From assembly GCA_030041985.1 (NCBI GenBank), contig JASIAM010000335.1, positions 1 through 43,583 of the forward strand: a DNA stretch of 43,583 nucleotides, written 5' to 3'. Each line of letters starts with the position of its first letter. Within the stretch, counting starts at the first letter, position 1. The stretch is from Bryobacteraceae bacterium (GTDB lineage: Bacteria > Acidobacteriota > Terriglobia > Bryobacterales > Bryobacteraceae). The notes beneath the pieces were generated by a model. That model saw nothing but the letters and a program-made list of their open reading frames with translations. It was not told the origin of the DNA and made no database searches. A program made the translations under genes and the position numbers. Positions 22,754 to 30,854 of this stretch are shown here, piece by piece.

Positions 22754-24168
22754 GACACACCGAGCGGCTGGATGTTGACAAGCGGGGCTGCCGCGTACAC
22801 GGGCGCGAATTCGGGTACGCCATTGGCTAGAGGAAGCAGGGTCGCGACCAGATCGTAATCGTGCGCTTCGGAAATGCGCGCGCGGCGAATCTGGCCGGGG
22901 CGCGGGGCGTTGTCTTCGGGGGCGCCCTCGCAATCGTTGATCAGCACGACGCCATCGATCTCCGGAGCTTGCGTCGCTAGGCGGGCTTGCCACAGCAGGT
23001 CGGTCTCGCTCGAGCGGCCTTCCACCAGCACCGGAAGCTCAGCCCCAACCAGCGCGCGATTGCGGGTCCGCGCTATTTTACGCTGGATGGCCATGAGGCG
23101 CCGCTTGCGGTTGTGAATCGTGCGGGCGTCTACCTTGCCATCGAGTTGATAGCTGGCGCTGATGTCTTCATCGGAATAAGCGAACACGCCGAGGTTATCG
23201 AATTTAGCCGCTTGCACAAATTGACACAATTCTTCGAAATTTTCGGCTGTCTCTCCGGGAAAGCCAGCGATGAAGCTGGTGCGGATGGCGACGCCGGGGA
23301 TGGTGCGGCGAATGCGCTCCAGCAACTTCAGAAAAATATCGCCGGAAGCGCCGCGCTTCATGCGTTTCAACACGCTGGCGCTGGCGTGCTGCAGCGGCAT
23401 ATCGATGTACTTCACCAGCGCGGGGTGGGCGGCAATGGTATCGAGAAGTTTTTGCGTGATCCGGTTCGGGTACGCATAAAGGAAACGAATCCATTTTTCG
23501 TGCGGCGTTTCGATGGCCGCCAAACGTTCCAGTAAGGCCGCAAGACCGTCCTTCAGGCCGAGGTCTTCGCCATAACAAGTGGTGTCCTGGCCGATCAGAT
23601 TGATTTCGCGGACACCCTGCGCGAACAGCCGCGTGGCCTCGGAAATCACGGATTCAAAACGCCGGCTGCGAAAGCTGCCGCGATACTGCGGAATCACGCA
23701 GAAAGTACAGGGGTGGTCGCACCCTTCGGCGATTTTGATATAGGCGAAATGGCGCGGGGTGGCGAGCACACGCGGGGTGAGATCGTGATAGAGGTACGGG
23801 GCGAAAGCCTTGTCCGGGGGAGATTCCCCTTCACAGAGGGACACAATGGCTTCGAGCTCATTGGCGCCCACGAGGGCATCGACTTCGGGCAACTCCTTGC
23901 GAATCTCGCCGCGATAGCGCTCGACCAGGCAACCCGCGACGATCAGCTTCTTGGCGCGGCCGACCTTTTTATATTCGGCCATTTCGAGGATCGTATCGAC
24001 GGACTCCTTCTTGGCGGGATCGATGAAGCTGCAAGTGTTGACAACGAGGATCTCGGCCTGATCGGGGTGCGGTGTTAACTCATGGCCGCGGGCGACGAGC
24101 TGCCCCATCATCACTTCGCTATCGACGAGATTCTTTGGACATCCGAGACTGATAAATCCGATTTTCAA
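22750..24168 (-). CDS. rimO: Ribosomal protein S12 methylthiotransferase RimO
   Basis: RimO is a radical-SAM enzyme that adds a methylthio group to an aspartate of ribosomal protein S12. The 472-aa protein has an N-terminal UPF0004 domain with three Cys for the auxiliary iron-sulfur cluster (SLGCPKN, VVNTCSF, VAGCLVER). The radical-SAM motif CDHPCTFC follows in KIAEGCDHPCTFCVIPQYRG, along with GQDTTCYGEDLG and MPLQHASASVLKRMKRG. A TRAM-like region ends the chain. LGCPKNLVDSE and the order of motifs favour RimO over MiaB. It leads the overlapping operon rimO-yacG-pgpA. Confidence 0.93.
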   Translation of the reverse strand: MKIGFISLGCPKNLVDSEVMMGQLVARGHELTPHPDQAEILVVNTCSFIDPAKKESVDTILEMAEYKKVGRAKKLIVAGCLVERYRGEIRKELPEVDALVGANELEAIVSLCEGESPPDKAFAPYLYHDLTPRVLATPRHFAYIKIAEGCDHPCTFCVIPQYRGSFRSRRFESVISEATRLFAQGVREINLIGQDTTCYGEDLGLKDGLAALLERLAAIETPHEKWIRFLYAYPNRITQKLLDTIAAHPALVKYIDMPLQHASASVLKRMKRGASGDIFLKLLERIRRTIPGVAIRTSFIAGFPGETAENFEELCQFVQAAKFDNLGVFAYSDEDISASYQLDGKVDARTIHNRKRRLMAIQRKIARTRNRALVGAELPVLVEGRSSETDLLWQARLATQAPEIDGVVLINDCEGAPEDNAPRPGQIRRARISEAHDYDLVATLLPLANGVPEFAPVYAAAPLVNIQPLGVS

Positions 24169-24205
24169 GCTGTTTCCTGTCAGGACAACGCAAAGCGAAT
24201 TCTGA

Positions 24206-24280
24206 GCCGCAGATAAACACAGATTAACGCCGATAAAGATTTCTTTTTTCGATCTGCGTTCCTCAGCGTTCCCCGGCGGC
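24206..24280. repeat. Degenerate inverted-repeat element upstream of rimO
   Basis: The arm at 24206-24232 contains CCGCAGATAAACACAGATTA. It is answered by ATCTGCGTTCCTCAGCGTT (24252-24270) after a T-rich centre. This resembles the degenerate CAGAT...ATCTG intergenic repeats of several environmental bacteria, an identity that is inference. No gene is seen in 24169-24314. Confidence 0.45.
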
Positions 24281-24314
24281 TGGTAATTCGCTGCACTACT
24301 CCTTTCATTATCGC

Positions 24315-25208
24315 CTATACAGCGAGAGATCCCACGCGAATTACCGCCGCTAATTGATGCGACTCGCCTGGCGCGAGATGGACCGCGTTATCGGCGGCAT
24401 TGGCCGTTTCGACGCAGAGCATTTGTTTCCACTCGCCGGGCGCCATGTCGGACATGCCCTTGGTTTTTTCGGTCCACGGATTCCACACGACTGTGCTCTC
24501 GGAGCCGGCCTTTTCGATGATGATCCGGCGGTTCCATACGGGATCGTGAATGACACAAGGGGCCGTTGCGTTCAGGTGAACCTGGTCGGTCTCTTGGGCG
24601 ATGCGGAGCGGCTCGTGGCCCAGTTTCTTGCGGCGGAAAGCATCGGTTTTATCGATGTAAGTAGTGTCTTCGAGGCCCAAAACCGAGGCTTGGTGAATAT
24701 CGGCTACAGCGAAGTAAGCATGCAAGGCTTCTTCATAGGTAAGGGGCTGCTCCGCGCCGTTGCGGGTTTCCAGTTCGAATTCGAGATCCGGGCCGACGGT
24801 CACGCGCAAGCTTAGGTGGAAGGCATGGTAGCCCAAAGTGCGAGTCGTCTCGTTGGGCTGGAGCGTCAGTTCGATGGCCACTCGTCCATCGCGCAGCCCG
24901 GTCTCTTCGATGGTCCATTCCAGGTTGCGCGCGAAGCCATGCTGCGGGCCGGGCCGGCCATCACTGCGAGGCCCAAACCACGGAAAAATGACTGGGACGC
25001 CGCCGCGAATCGCTTTACCGGGCACGAACTGACTCCGGGAGCTGAGAAACAGAACGGCCCGCTGCCCTGCTGGTTTCCACTCGGCCACGTGCGCCCCTTG
25101 CAAGTAGATGGTGGCTTCCGCGGCCGGAGTGGAAATCGCGGCGCGCACCAGGCCGCCCGGCGTTTTCTCGAAACGGAGGGCATCGGGAATTTCGAAGGGT
25201 GTGAGCAT
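24315..25208 (-). CDS. D-hexose-6-phosphate mutarotase (YeaD-like, aldose 1-epimerase fold)
   Basis: The start is ATG 25208 (MLTPFEIPDALRFEKTPGG), giving 297 aa. Conserved features are IRGGVPVIFPWFGPRSDG, GFARNLEW, EEALHAYFAVADI and VVWNPWTEKTKGMSDM, which are typical of the YeaD/Ymr099c group that interconverts anomers of glucose-6-phosphate. His and Glu residues in these blocks are the likely acid-base pair. The start codon overlaps the upstream gene's stop by one base (TGATG), so it is translationally coupled to the exported protein before it. A longer upstream frame lies over that gene and is not used. There is no signal peptide, so it acts in the cytoplasm. Confidence 0.9.
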   Translation of the reverse strand: MLTPFEIPDALRFEKTPGGLVRAAISTPAAEATIYLQGAHVAEWKPAGQRAVLFLSSRSQFVPGKAIRGGVPVIFPWFGPRSDGRPGPQHGFARNLEWTIEETGLRDGRVAIELTLQPNETTRTLGYHAFHLSLRVTVGPDLEFELETRNGAEQPLTYEEALHAYFAVADIHQASVLGLEDTTYIDKTDAFRRKKLGHEPLRIAQETDQVHLNATAPCVIHDPVWNRRIIIEKAGSESTVVWNPWTEKTKGMSDMAPGEWKQMLCVETANAADNAVHLAPGESHQLAAVIRVGSLAV

Positions 25209-26224
25209 CACTGTGCGCCGCCACGCCCGGCCTGTGCGGGCGCGGGTTGTCGAAGTTCGGCGGGCAAGGGGAAGTTGCCATCGTAGGGCGGCCAATTGGG
25301 CACGGGGAGATCGTTGGGAGGATAGAACATGGTCGAATACACGTGGCGGATCTTGTTGGTGTCGATTATGAACCACTCGGCAAACGCATTGCGGCGAGAG
25401 GGGGAACCGGGGCGGCGAATGAAGACCGCGTAGGCCAGCACCGTCTGCGCTTCGGTATCGACCACGGGAAAACGGCGGGCTGCTACATTTGCAAGGTTGA
25501 AATTTTGCAGGCCGGAAGCGCAAGAGCTGCCGGGCCGCTGACCTGCCGGACGTGACTCCGGAGCGGGTGGAGGGGGCGGCGGCGAGCCGGCGCGGGCATC
25601 AGGATCGCCGGATACGGTCTGTCCGTTTTCCAAACGGGAGCAACCCGGATGGGCCATGATCATGGAGCCATCATGCGCCGTGATGCCATCGAAGTAGCTA
25701 TTGGTGATGGCGATGAGTTCCTCGCGCGAGAGGCGCTGCGCGGGCGGCACCACGCGCTGCTCTGGAGGATGCAGAGCCAGATTGTCGGGGCTGAACGCGT
25801 AGGCTTGCGGCTTGCCCTGCGCGTCAAATCCGTTAATGCCTGCTGCGATGCGACGCGCGATCATCCACTCCGCTTCGGTGATTTTGCGATTTTCCACGCG
25901 GATGCGGACGGTGGTGACTGTGGGTTCTGCGCCTTCGTACAATACGCCAAAGAAGGCCGCTTGTCCGGAAACGGGATCATAGTAGCGGCGATCCACTTTG
26001 CCGATGGCGGTGATCGATTTCCAGGCCCCTTCGCCGAGCTTGACAAGCAGCGCGTTCTCCGTGTGGCGATAGCCAAGGAAGAGAGGCGCGGCTTGCGGAT
26101 CGTGCTTCAGAATGGCCTGTAAATATTGGTCGAGCGATGAGGTGAGGCAGGCCCGATCACAGGTGGCGGCAAACGAAGGCAGCACGGCTGCGCACCCGGC
26201 AACCAGGACGCTGGCTAGTCGCAT
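25208..26224 (-). CDS. Exported protein of unknown function, DUF8021-like
   Basis: The 338-aa protein starts at ATG 26224, with GGAG about 8 nt upstream, and has a Sec signal peptide (MRLASVLVAGCAAVLPSFA). The mature start CDRACLTSSLDQYLQAILKH is followed by RHTENALLVKLGEGAWKSI. This matches a SnoaL/NTF2-like pattern often labelled DUF8021. A second similar domain (AITNSYFDGITAHDGSMIMA) suggests an internal repeat of that fold. A proline-rich linker interrupts it. The C-terminus is rich in Pro, Ala and Gly. No reaction is known. It is coupled to the mutarotase downstream. Confidence 0.75.
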   Translation of the reverse strand: MRLASVLVAGCAAVLPSFAATCDRACLTSSLDQYLQAILKHDPQAAPLFLGYRHTENALLVKLGEGAWKSITAIGKVDRRYYDPVSGQAAFFGVLYEGAEPTVTTVRIRVENRKITEAEWMIARRIAAGINGFDAQGKPQAYAFSPDNLALHPPEQRVVPPAQRLSREELIAITNSYFDGITAHDGSMIMAHPGCSRLENGQTVSGDPDARAGSPPPPPPAPESRPAGQRPGSSCASGLQNFNLANVAARRFPVVDTEAQTVLAYAVFIRRPGSPSRRNAFAEWFIIDTNKIRHVYSTMFYPPNDLPVPNWPPYDGNFPLPAELRQPAPAQAGRGGAQ

Positions 26225-26372
26225 AGAGATTCTCCGCGAACCATGTTATACAAAATCCTGTTCCGTTGCGGCCCGAGAGTAAGGGAGGGCGGAGAAAAAA
26301 TCCCGGAAAATGCATGAACGGCTGGAGTTTGCCCGGCGCCGGGCACAGCGAGGCCAGGCTATTTCTATCCGG

Positions 26373-28889
26373 TTACCCCAGCGCCGCGCGCTGCCGCCCG
26401 AGCCTTTCCTCGCGCTCGCGGGCAAATCGCTCGACGGCGCGGAAAATAGAGGCTTGGTCGAGGTGCGCCTCGGCGATCACGTCAGGTTCGAGGCCGCCGC
26501 TGCGCCAGTGGTCGTCGAAATCGGAGGTCAGCGAATAGGCGCCGGTTAGGGGTCCGGCATCGCGAATGGGCCACATGCGGCGTGTGCCGGTGCTCACCAC
26601 CATCAGGTCGTAATGAGCTTCGAGTGGCAGGACCGAATGGCGATAGGCTTCGGGCTGCCGGTCGAAGAGATCTTCACTGATGGCTGCGATGATCTTAACG
26701 TTGATGCCGGCCTGCTCGAGATGCGGGATCTGTTTCACCAGATTGGCGGTGGAACTCGATCCCTGCACGATTACATAGCCGTGGCGGGGCTTGCCGGGAG
26801 CGAAATCGCGGATGACGTACAGGCCTTTGGCGGCGGCTTTCCAGTCCGTATCGGCGAACTGGCTACGGTCAACCACGGCAAAATCGGGGCGCGCCACTTC
26901 AATCACAATGATGCCGACCTTTGGATCCCGCGCCGCGATTTCCGCTGCAGCAAAATAGCCGGCGGCCACGTCGTTATAGTCCCAGAAGTTGAGGTTGATT
27001 ACCTGGCCTCGCGGGAACAGCTTCCATACCTGGGGCGCGAAGATGCCAAAGTGAGTGCGGGCATCGGCCGCGGTTTCCGGTCCCGAGTGGGCCGCCAGAA
27101 TGTGCAGCACGCCTGTGCGGAAGCGGCTATCCTGATTCTGCTGGCTCCACACGCGGGCGGGCGTATACATGAGAGGAGTAAACGCGCCGTAAGTGCCGCT
27201 GAGTGCCCACACGCCCGCGAATTTCGTGGGATCGACCGAAGCGCTTTGGCTAATCAGGCCGATGCACGTGGAGACGTTTCCAGCCTCCTGAATACCCGCC
27301 TTGAGCCGGGTGCCCAGCGGATTGGTCTCGGGATCATAATGGCCCCAGAGGCTGCCGTGTTCCACGTTGATCGATTCGGAGAGATCGGCGGCGATCGTGA
27401 TGAAGCGGTTGCCGGTCACGTAGTTCATCCATTTGATAACTTCCGAGACGGCGCGGCGCGCGCCGGCGATTTCGCCCGGCTTGCGAAACAGCGTGATGGC
27501 TAGTTCCTTTTCAGTCCCGGAGAAGGTGTTCTCGACTCTGACGTTCTGCGGCTCGATAGGAAGATTGGCGACGCGCAGGCGCTCATCGAGGAAGGGGTCG
27601 CGCGTGACATCGATGCGCACGGGGAAATCGCCGGTTACGGTATCGCCGATCTCGACCAGGCGATCGGCCAGCCAGTCGCCCAGACCATTGCGGTCGAGCA
27701 GAGACATGACCACATCAATGTTGGTTTTGAACTGGACCAGGCGCTCGCGCGGGTCGGTCACAGGCCCCTGGCGAATCCCGGAGAACTCGACGCCATAGTG
27801 TTTTTCGAACGTGGAGGCGAGCGCGACAAAGTACTCCGAGTTCATTTTGAGTGAGTAGGGATGGCTTCCGTAGCCGACGGTCTGGGGACCGTAGCCGGGA
27901 ATTCTGCCATCCACCGCGCCGGGCCAGTAACCCTTGACGGTCTTGCCGACGAGGATCATGGGCCGGCGGTCTTTGGGGTCCCACTCCTCCATGGCGCCGA
28001 GAGCGGCCGCGACCTGGCCGTAGTCGTTGCCGTTATTGAGGGCGAATACGTTCCAGCCGTAGGAAGTCCATTGATCGATGATGCGGTAGGCGTCGTATTT
28101 CCCGGCAATTACGCCACCGAGAAGGGAGTCATCGATTCCGTTGTTGTTATCGGAGAGAAGGATGCGCAGGCGCTTGCCCACTTGCAAGGCGATGGCCTGC
28201 GTTTTCAGTTCCTGGGCGTGGCCTTCGGTCATCGCAAATTCGCCTTCGAATGCGATGATCTTGGGGTGATTGACGCCCGCGCCAATCATGTCCCAGAAAG
28301 CCGCTTTGCCGGCGGCGGTGGCGATGCCGATGCCGGAGGGGCCGCCATTGACGTCATTGGTGACATCGGTGGATTCGGCGTGGCCCTGCAGCGCGCGGAT
28401 GCCGCGAGTTTTGGCTTGGGCGAAGAGGGGATGGTCTTCCAGACCCTGTTCCTGAAGGAGGGTTTTGAGAGCTCCCGAGCCACGGCGGAATCCCAGGGCA
28501 TCCACGGGCAAAATTGCCATGCTGGGGTCCACATAGTAGCGGCGATCGCCGGTGAGCCGGTACTTGCGGTCTAAGGCTTGGCCCAGAATCATCCAAAGGG
28601 CGTAGCAAGTGGGGATGCAATGCCCGCCCGCCAGCATGAACTTGTCACTGTACGGATACTTGGGGCGGCGGTAATCATAGCGAAGGCCGCCGTGTTGGGG
28701 ACCCGCCAGATGCACCGCCACGTTGTAGGGAGTGTAAGCTAAAGGTCCCCCGAAATGCCCGGTTTGGGCGTAGTTGCCAAGCAGGACCAGGGTCATGCAG
28801 GTCATGTAACCGATTTCTTCCAGCCGCTCGTCGTATCCGGCACGTAGGGGCTCGATCGGGGAAAGCAGAGCGTCAGCAGTGGCAGCCAA
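26373..28889 (-). CDS. Divergent transketolase-like TPP enzyme
   Basis: The protein is 838 aa from a TTG at 28889, preceded by AGGAGG with 6-nt spacing; an ATG at 28913 has no good ribosome-binding site. Transketolase order is clear. The N-terminal TPP-binding domain has GGHCIPTCYALWMILGQALD and a diphosphate motif region GEFAMTEGHAQELK...DNNNGID. A middle domain holds ITIAADLSESINVEHGSLWG, GIQEAGNVST and AAHSGPETAADARTHFGIF, and a C-terminal domain follows. At 838 aa it is longer than ordinary transketolase (about 650 aa). The usual GDG of the cofactor site reads GEF. The substrate is therefore uncertain; a phosphoketolase or pyruvate dehydrogenase E1 role is less likely by motif. The gene stands alone, with a 148-bp gap (26225-26372) after it. 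Confidence 0.82.
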   Translation of the reverse strand: MAATADALLSPIEPLRAGYDERLEEIGYMTCMTLVLLGNYAQTGHFGGPLAYTPYNVAVHLAGPQHGGLRYDYRRPKYPYSDKFMLAGGHCIPTCYALWMILGQALDRKYRLTGDRRYYVDPSMAILPVDALGFRRGSGALKTLLQEQGLEDHPLFAQAKTRGIRALQGHAESTDVTNDVNGGPSGIGIATAAGKAAFWDMIGAGVNHPKIIAFEGEFAMTEGHAQELKTQAIALQVGKRLRILLSDNNNGIDDSLLGGVIAGKYDAYRIIDQWTSYGWNVFALNNGNDYGQVAAALGAMEEWDPKDRRPMILVGKTVKGYWPGAVDGRIPGYGPQTVGYGSHPYSLKMNSEYFVALASTFEKHYGVEFSGIRQGPVTDPRERLVQFKTNIDVVMSLLDRNGLGDWLADRLVEIGDTVTGDFPVRIDVTRDPFLDERLRVANLPIEPQNVRVENTFSGTEKELAITLFRKPGEIAGARRAVSEVIKWMNYVTGNRFITIAADLSESINVEHGSLWGHYDPETNPLGTRLKAGIQEAGNVSTCIGLISQSASVDPTKFAGVWALSGTYGAFTPLMYTPARVWSQQNQDSRFRTGVLHILAAHSGPETAADARTHFGIFAPQVWKLFPRGQVINLNFWDYNDVAAGYFAAAEIAARDPKVGIIVIEVARPDFAVVDRSQFADTDWKAAAKGLYVIRDFAPGKPRHGYVIVQGSSSTANLVKQIPHLEQAGINVKIIAAISEDLFDRQPEAYRHSVLPLEAHYDLMVVSTGTRRMWPIRDAGPLTGAYSLTSDFDDHWRSGGLEPDVIAEAHLDQASIFRAVERFAREREERLGRQRAALG

Positions 28890-29002
28890 GGTGGGCCTCC
28901 TGGAATCCGACATCCTAACACGGCGACAGTAATTAGGACGGAAGTAATACGATTGAGACTATTGCGGAGAGGAGAATCGACCGATAAGATTCCTGAGAGG
29001 GT

Positions 29003-29947
29003 ATGGAAGCGGCAAGACGCATGAAGATTTTGGCGGCGGAAGATAACCCGATTTCGCAGTCCATGCTTCGCAGCATGCTGACGAAATGGGGCTATGAGGT
29101 GCTGACGGCAGCGAATGGCAACGAGGCCTGGAACATTTTGCAATCCGCGGAGGCGCCGCGGATGGCCATTCTGGACTGGATGATGCCAGGACAGGACGGC
29201 GTTGAGGTATGCCGGCGTTTGCGCGCCGCGAGCGCCGAGCCCTACACCTACATTTTGCTGCTAACCGCCCGATCCGATTCCCAGGACCTGGTGGAAGCGA
29301 TTGACGCGGGGGCCGACGATTATTTAACCAAGCCCTTTAACTCCTCGGAGTTACGAGCCCGGCTGCGGGCTGGACGGCGGATTGTGGAATTGCAGGAGCA
29401 ACTGCTCGAAGCCCAGGAAGCCCTGCGGGAGCGCGCGACTCACGATGGTCTCACCAGCCTGTATAACCGCGTCGCGATCCTCGACCTCCTGCGGCAGGAA
29501 TTGGCCCGCGCCACACGTGAGCCGCTGCCGTTCTCGATTCTGATGGCGGATCTGGACCATTTCAAAGAAATCAACGACCGGCATGGCCATCAAGCGGGAG
29601 ATGAAGTACTGCGTGAGGCAGCGCGGCGAATGAAGAAAACCATGCGGTGCTACGATTCGCTGGGCCGTTACGGGGGAGAGGAGTTCCTCGTGGTACTGCC
29701 GAGCTGCGATGAGTGTGGCGCATGGACGATGGCCGAGCGTCTTCGCCAGAGTCTTGGTGACGAGCCTTTCGCATTTGGCGAAGCGCTGTTTCCGATTACC
29801 TGCAGCATTGGCTGCGCCACGCAACCCGCAGGGGACGCATATGACTGCGATTCGCTGATTCGCCTGGCGGATGGCGCTCTTTACACCGCCAAACACCGGG
29901 GGCGGAATCGCACGGAGGTAGCCCAGCCGGAACTGGTCGTGCTGTAA
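29003..29947 (+). CDS. PleD-like response regulator with GGDEF diguanylate cyclase domain
   Basis: The 314-aa protein starts at ATG 29003; an ATG at 29021 is also possible. The N-terminal receiver domain (about residues 8-125) has D14, the phosphorylation site D58 (AILDWMMPG), LLTARSD and the conserved Lys in YLTKPF. A helical linker joins a GGDEF domain (about 150-310). The active-site loop is G224-G225-E226-E227-F228, a functional variant. The product-inhibition site R215-x-x-D218 sits exactly five residues before it. It should make the second messenger c-di-GMP when phosphorylated. No histidine kinase is adjacent. In such bacteria c-di-GMP often controls pili and surface growth; pil genes are at the left end of the window. 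Confidence 0.93.
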   Translation: MEAARRMKILAAEDNPISQSMLRSMLTKWGYEVLTAANGNEAWNILQSAEAPRMAILDWMMPGQDGVEVCRRLRAASAEPYTYILLLTARSDSQDLVEAIDAGADDYLTKPFNSSELRARLRAGRRIVELQEQLLEAQEALRERATHDGLTSLYNRVAILDLLRQELARATREPLPFSILMADLDHFKEINDRHGHQAGDEVLREAARRMKKTMRCYDSLGRYGGEEFLVVLPSCDECGAWTMAERLRQSLGDEPFAFGEALFPITCSIGCATQPAGDAYDCDSLIRLADGALYTAKHRGRNRTEVAQPELVVL

Positions 29948-30018
29948 GCCAGGGCCCGAGACTGGTTCGGGTGAATCGGTGACGCGCTAACGCGCCCCGC
30001 CGCATCTCCCGCGCGGTG

Positions 30019-30024
30019 TATAAT
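30019..30024 (+). promoter_or_regulatory. TATAAT -10 box before the exported protein at 30045
   Basis: A consensus TATAAT lies 20 nt before the start codon of the next gene. No convincing -35 hexamer is seen at the usual distance. The preceding gap (29948-30044) shows no gene. Confidence 0.45.
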
Positions 30025-30044
30025 CGCCTCACTGCGAGGGCCAA

Positions 30045-30821
30045 ATGCGAATCGGTAACATCGCGGTTCTGTTGGCTCCCATGATTGTGTGGGGGCAAGT
30101 CGCATGGGGGCAATGGGTCAAAGTGCCCCAGGGATCGATCCCACGCGCGGCGGACGGCAAACCCAACCTCTCGGCGCCAGCGCCGAAAACGGCGGACGGG
30201 GTGCCCGACCTTTCCGGGATTTGGGAACCCCATGAAAACAAGTATGTGAGAGACATCGCCGTCGATTTGCAACCGGGAGACGTGCCCTTCCAGCCCTGGG
30301 CCAAAACGGTGTTCGAACAACGCGCTGATGGCTCCCATTCGAGGGAAGACCCAGATGCCAACTGTCTCCCGCAAGGTGTGCCGAAGATCGATGCCGCACC
30401 GGCCCCCTGGAAAATCGTGCAGACGCCAGGCTATATCGTAATTGTTTACGAGGCATTCAATCTCTGGCGGCAAGTCTTTCTGGATGGGCGCGAACAGGCC
30501 AGCGACTTGAATCCGACCTGGATGGGCTATTCGACGGGCAAGTGGCAAGGCGATAGCCTGGTGGTGGATACCCGGGGTTTCAACGGTAAGGCTTGGCTTG
30601 ACCAGTTGGGCCGGCCCTCCACCGATGCCCTGCACGTGATCGAGCGCTTCCGGCGGAAGGATTTCGGGCACATGGACATTCAAATCACCATCGATGACCC
30701 GAAGGCTTACACTAAACCTTGGACCGTTACCGAGGACGTCCACCTGTTGCCGGACACAGAACTACTGGAATTTATCTGCAACGAGAACAACCGGGATGTG
30801 GCCCATCTGCCGGGGCAGTGA
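30045..30821 (+). CDS. Exported protein of unknown function next to a PQQ-type dehydrogenase
   Basis: The 258-aa protein begins MRIGNIAVLLAPMIVWGQ, a signal peptide. Two similar stretches near the start (PRAADGKPNLSAPAPKTADG, then VPDLSGIWEP) resemble the 'DGKPDLSGIW' leader I associate with secreted acidobacterial proteins of unknown role. Later blocks include GYIVIVYEAFNLWRQVFLDG, WMGYSTGKWQGDSLVVDTRG and DIQITIDDPKAYTKPWTVTE, which look like beta strands. Two Cys are present (DANCLPQG and EFICNENN). It is followed 33 bp later by the PQQ-type enzyme on the same strand, so a shared periplasmic role is likely. The function cannot be read from sequence. Confidence 0.72.
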   Translation: MRIGNIAVLLAPMIVWGQVAWGQWVKVPQGSIPRAADGKPNLSAPAPKTADGVPDLSGIWEPHENKYVRDIAVDLQPGDVPFQPWAKTVFEQRADGSHSREDPDANCLPQGVPKIDAAPAPWKIVQTPGYIVIVYEAFNLWRQVFLDGREQASDLNPTWMGYSTGKWQGDSLVVDTRGFNGKAWLDQLGRPSTDALHVIERFRRKDFGHMDIQITIDDPKAYTKPWTVTEDVHLLPDTELLEFICNENNRDVAHLPGQ

Positions 30822-30854
30822 CTTGGTGAGAAATTTGGATTTGAGGAGAAATGG

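Noticed and set aside
29948-30044. Possible terminator (CCCGA...TCGGG) after the diguanylate cyclase gene
   Set aside because: The stem is only 5 bp with no T-tract, too weak to call.
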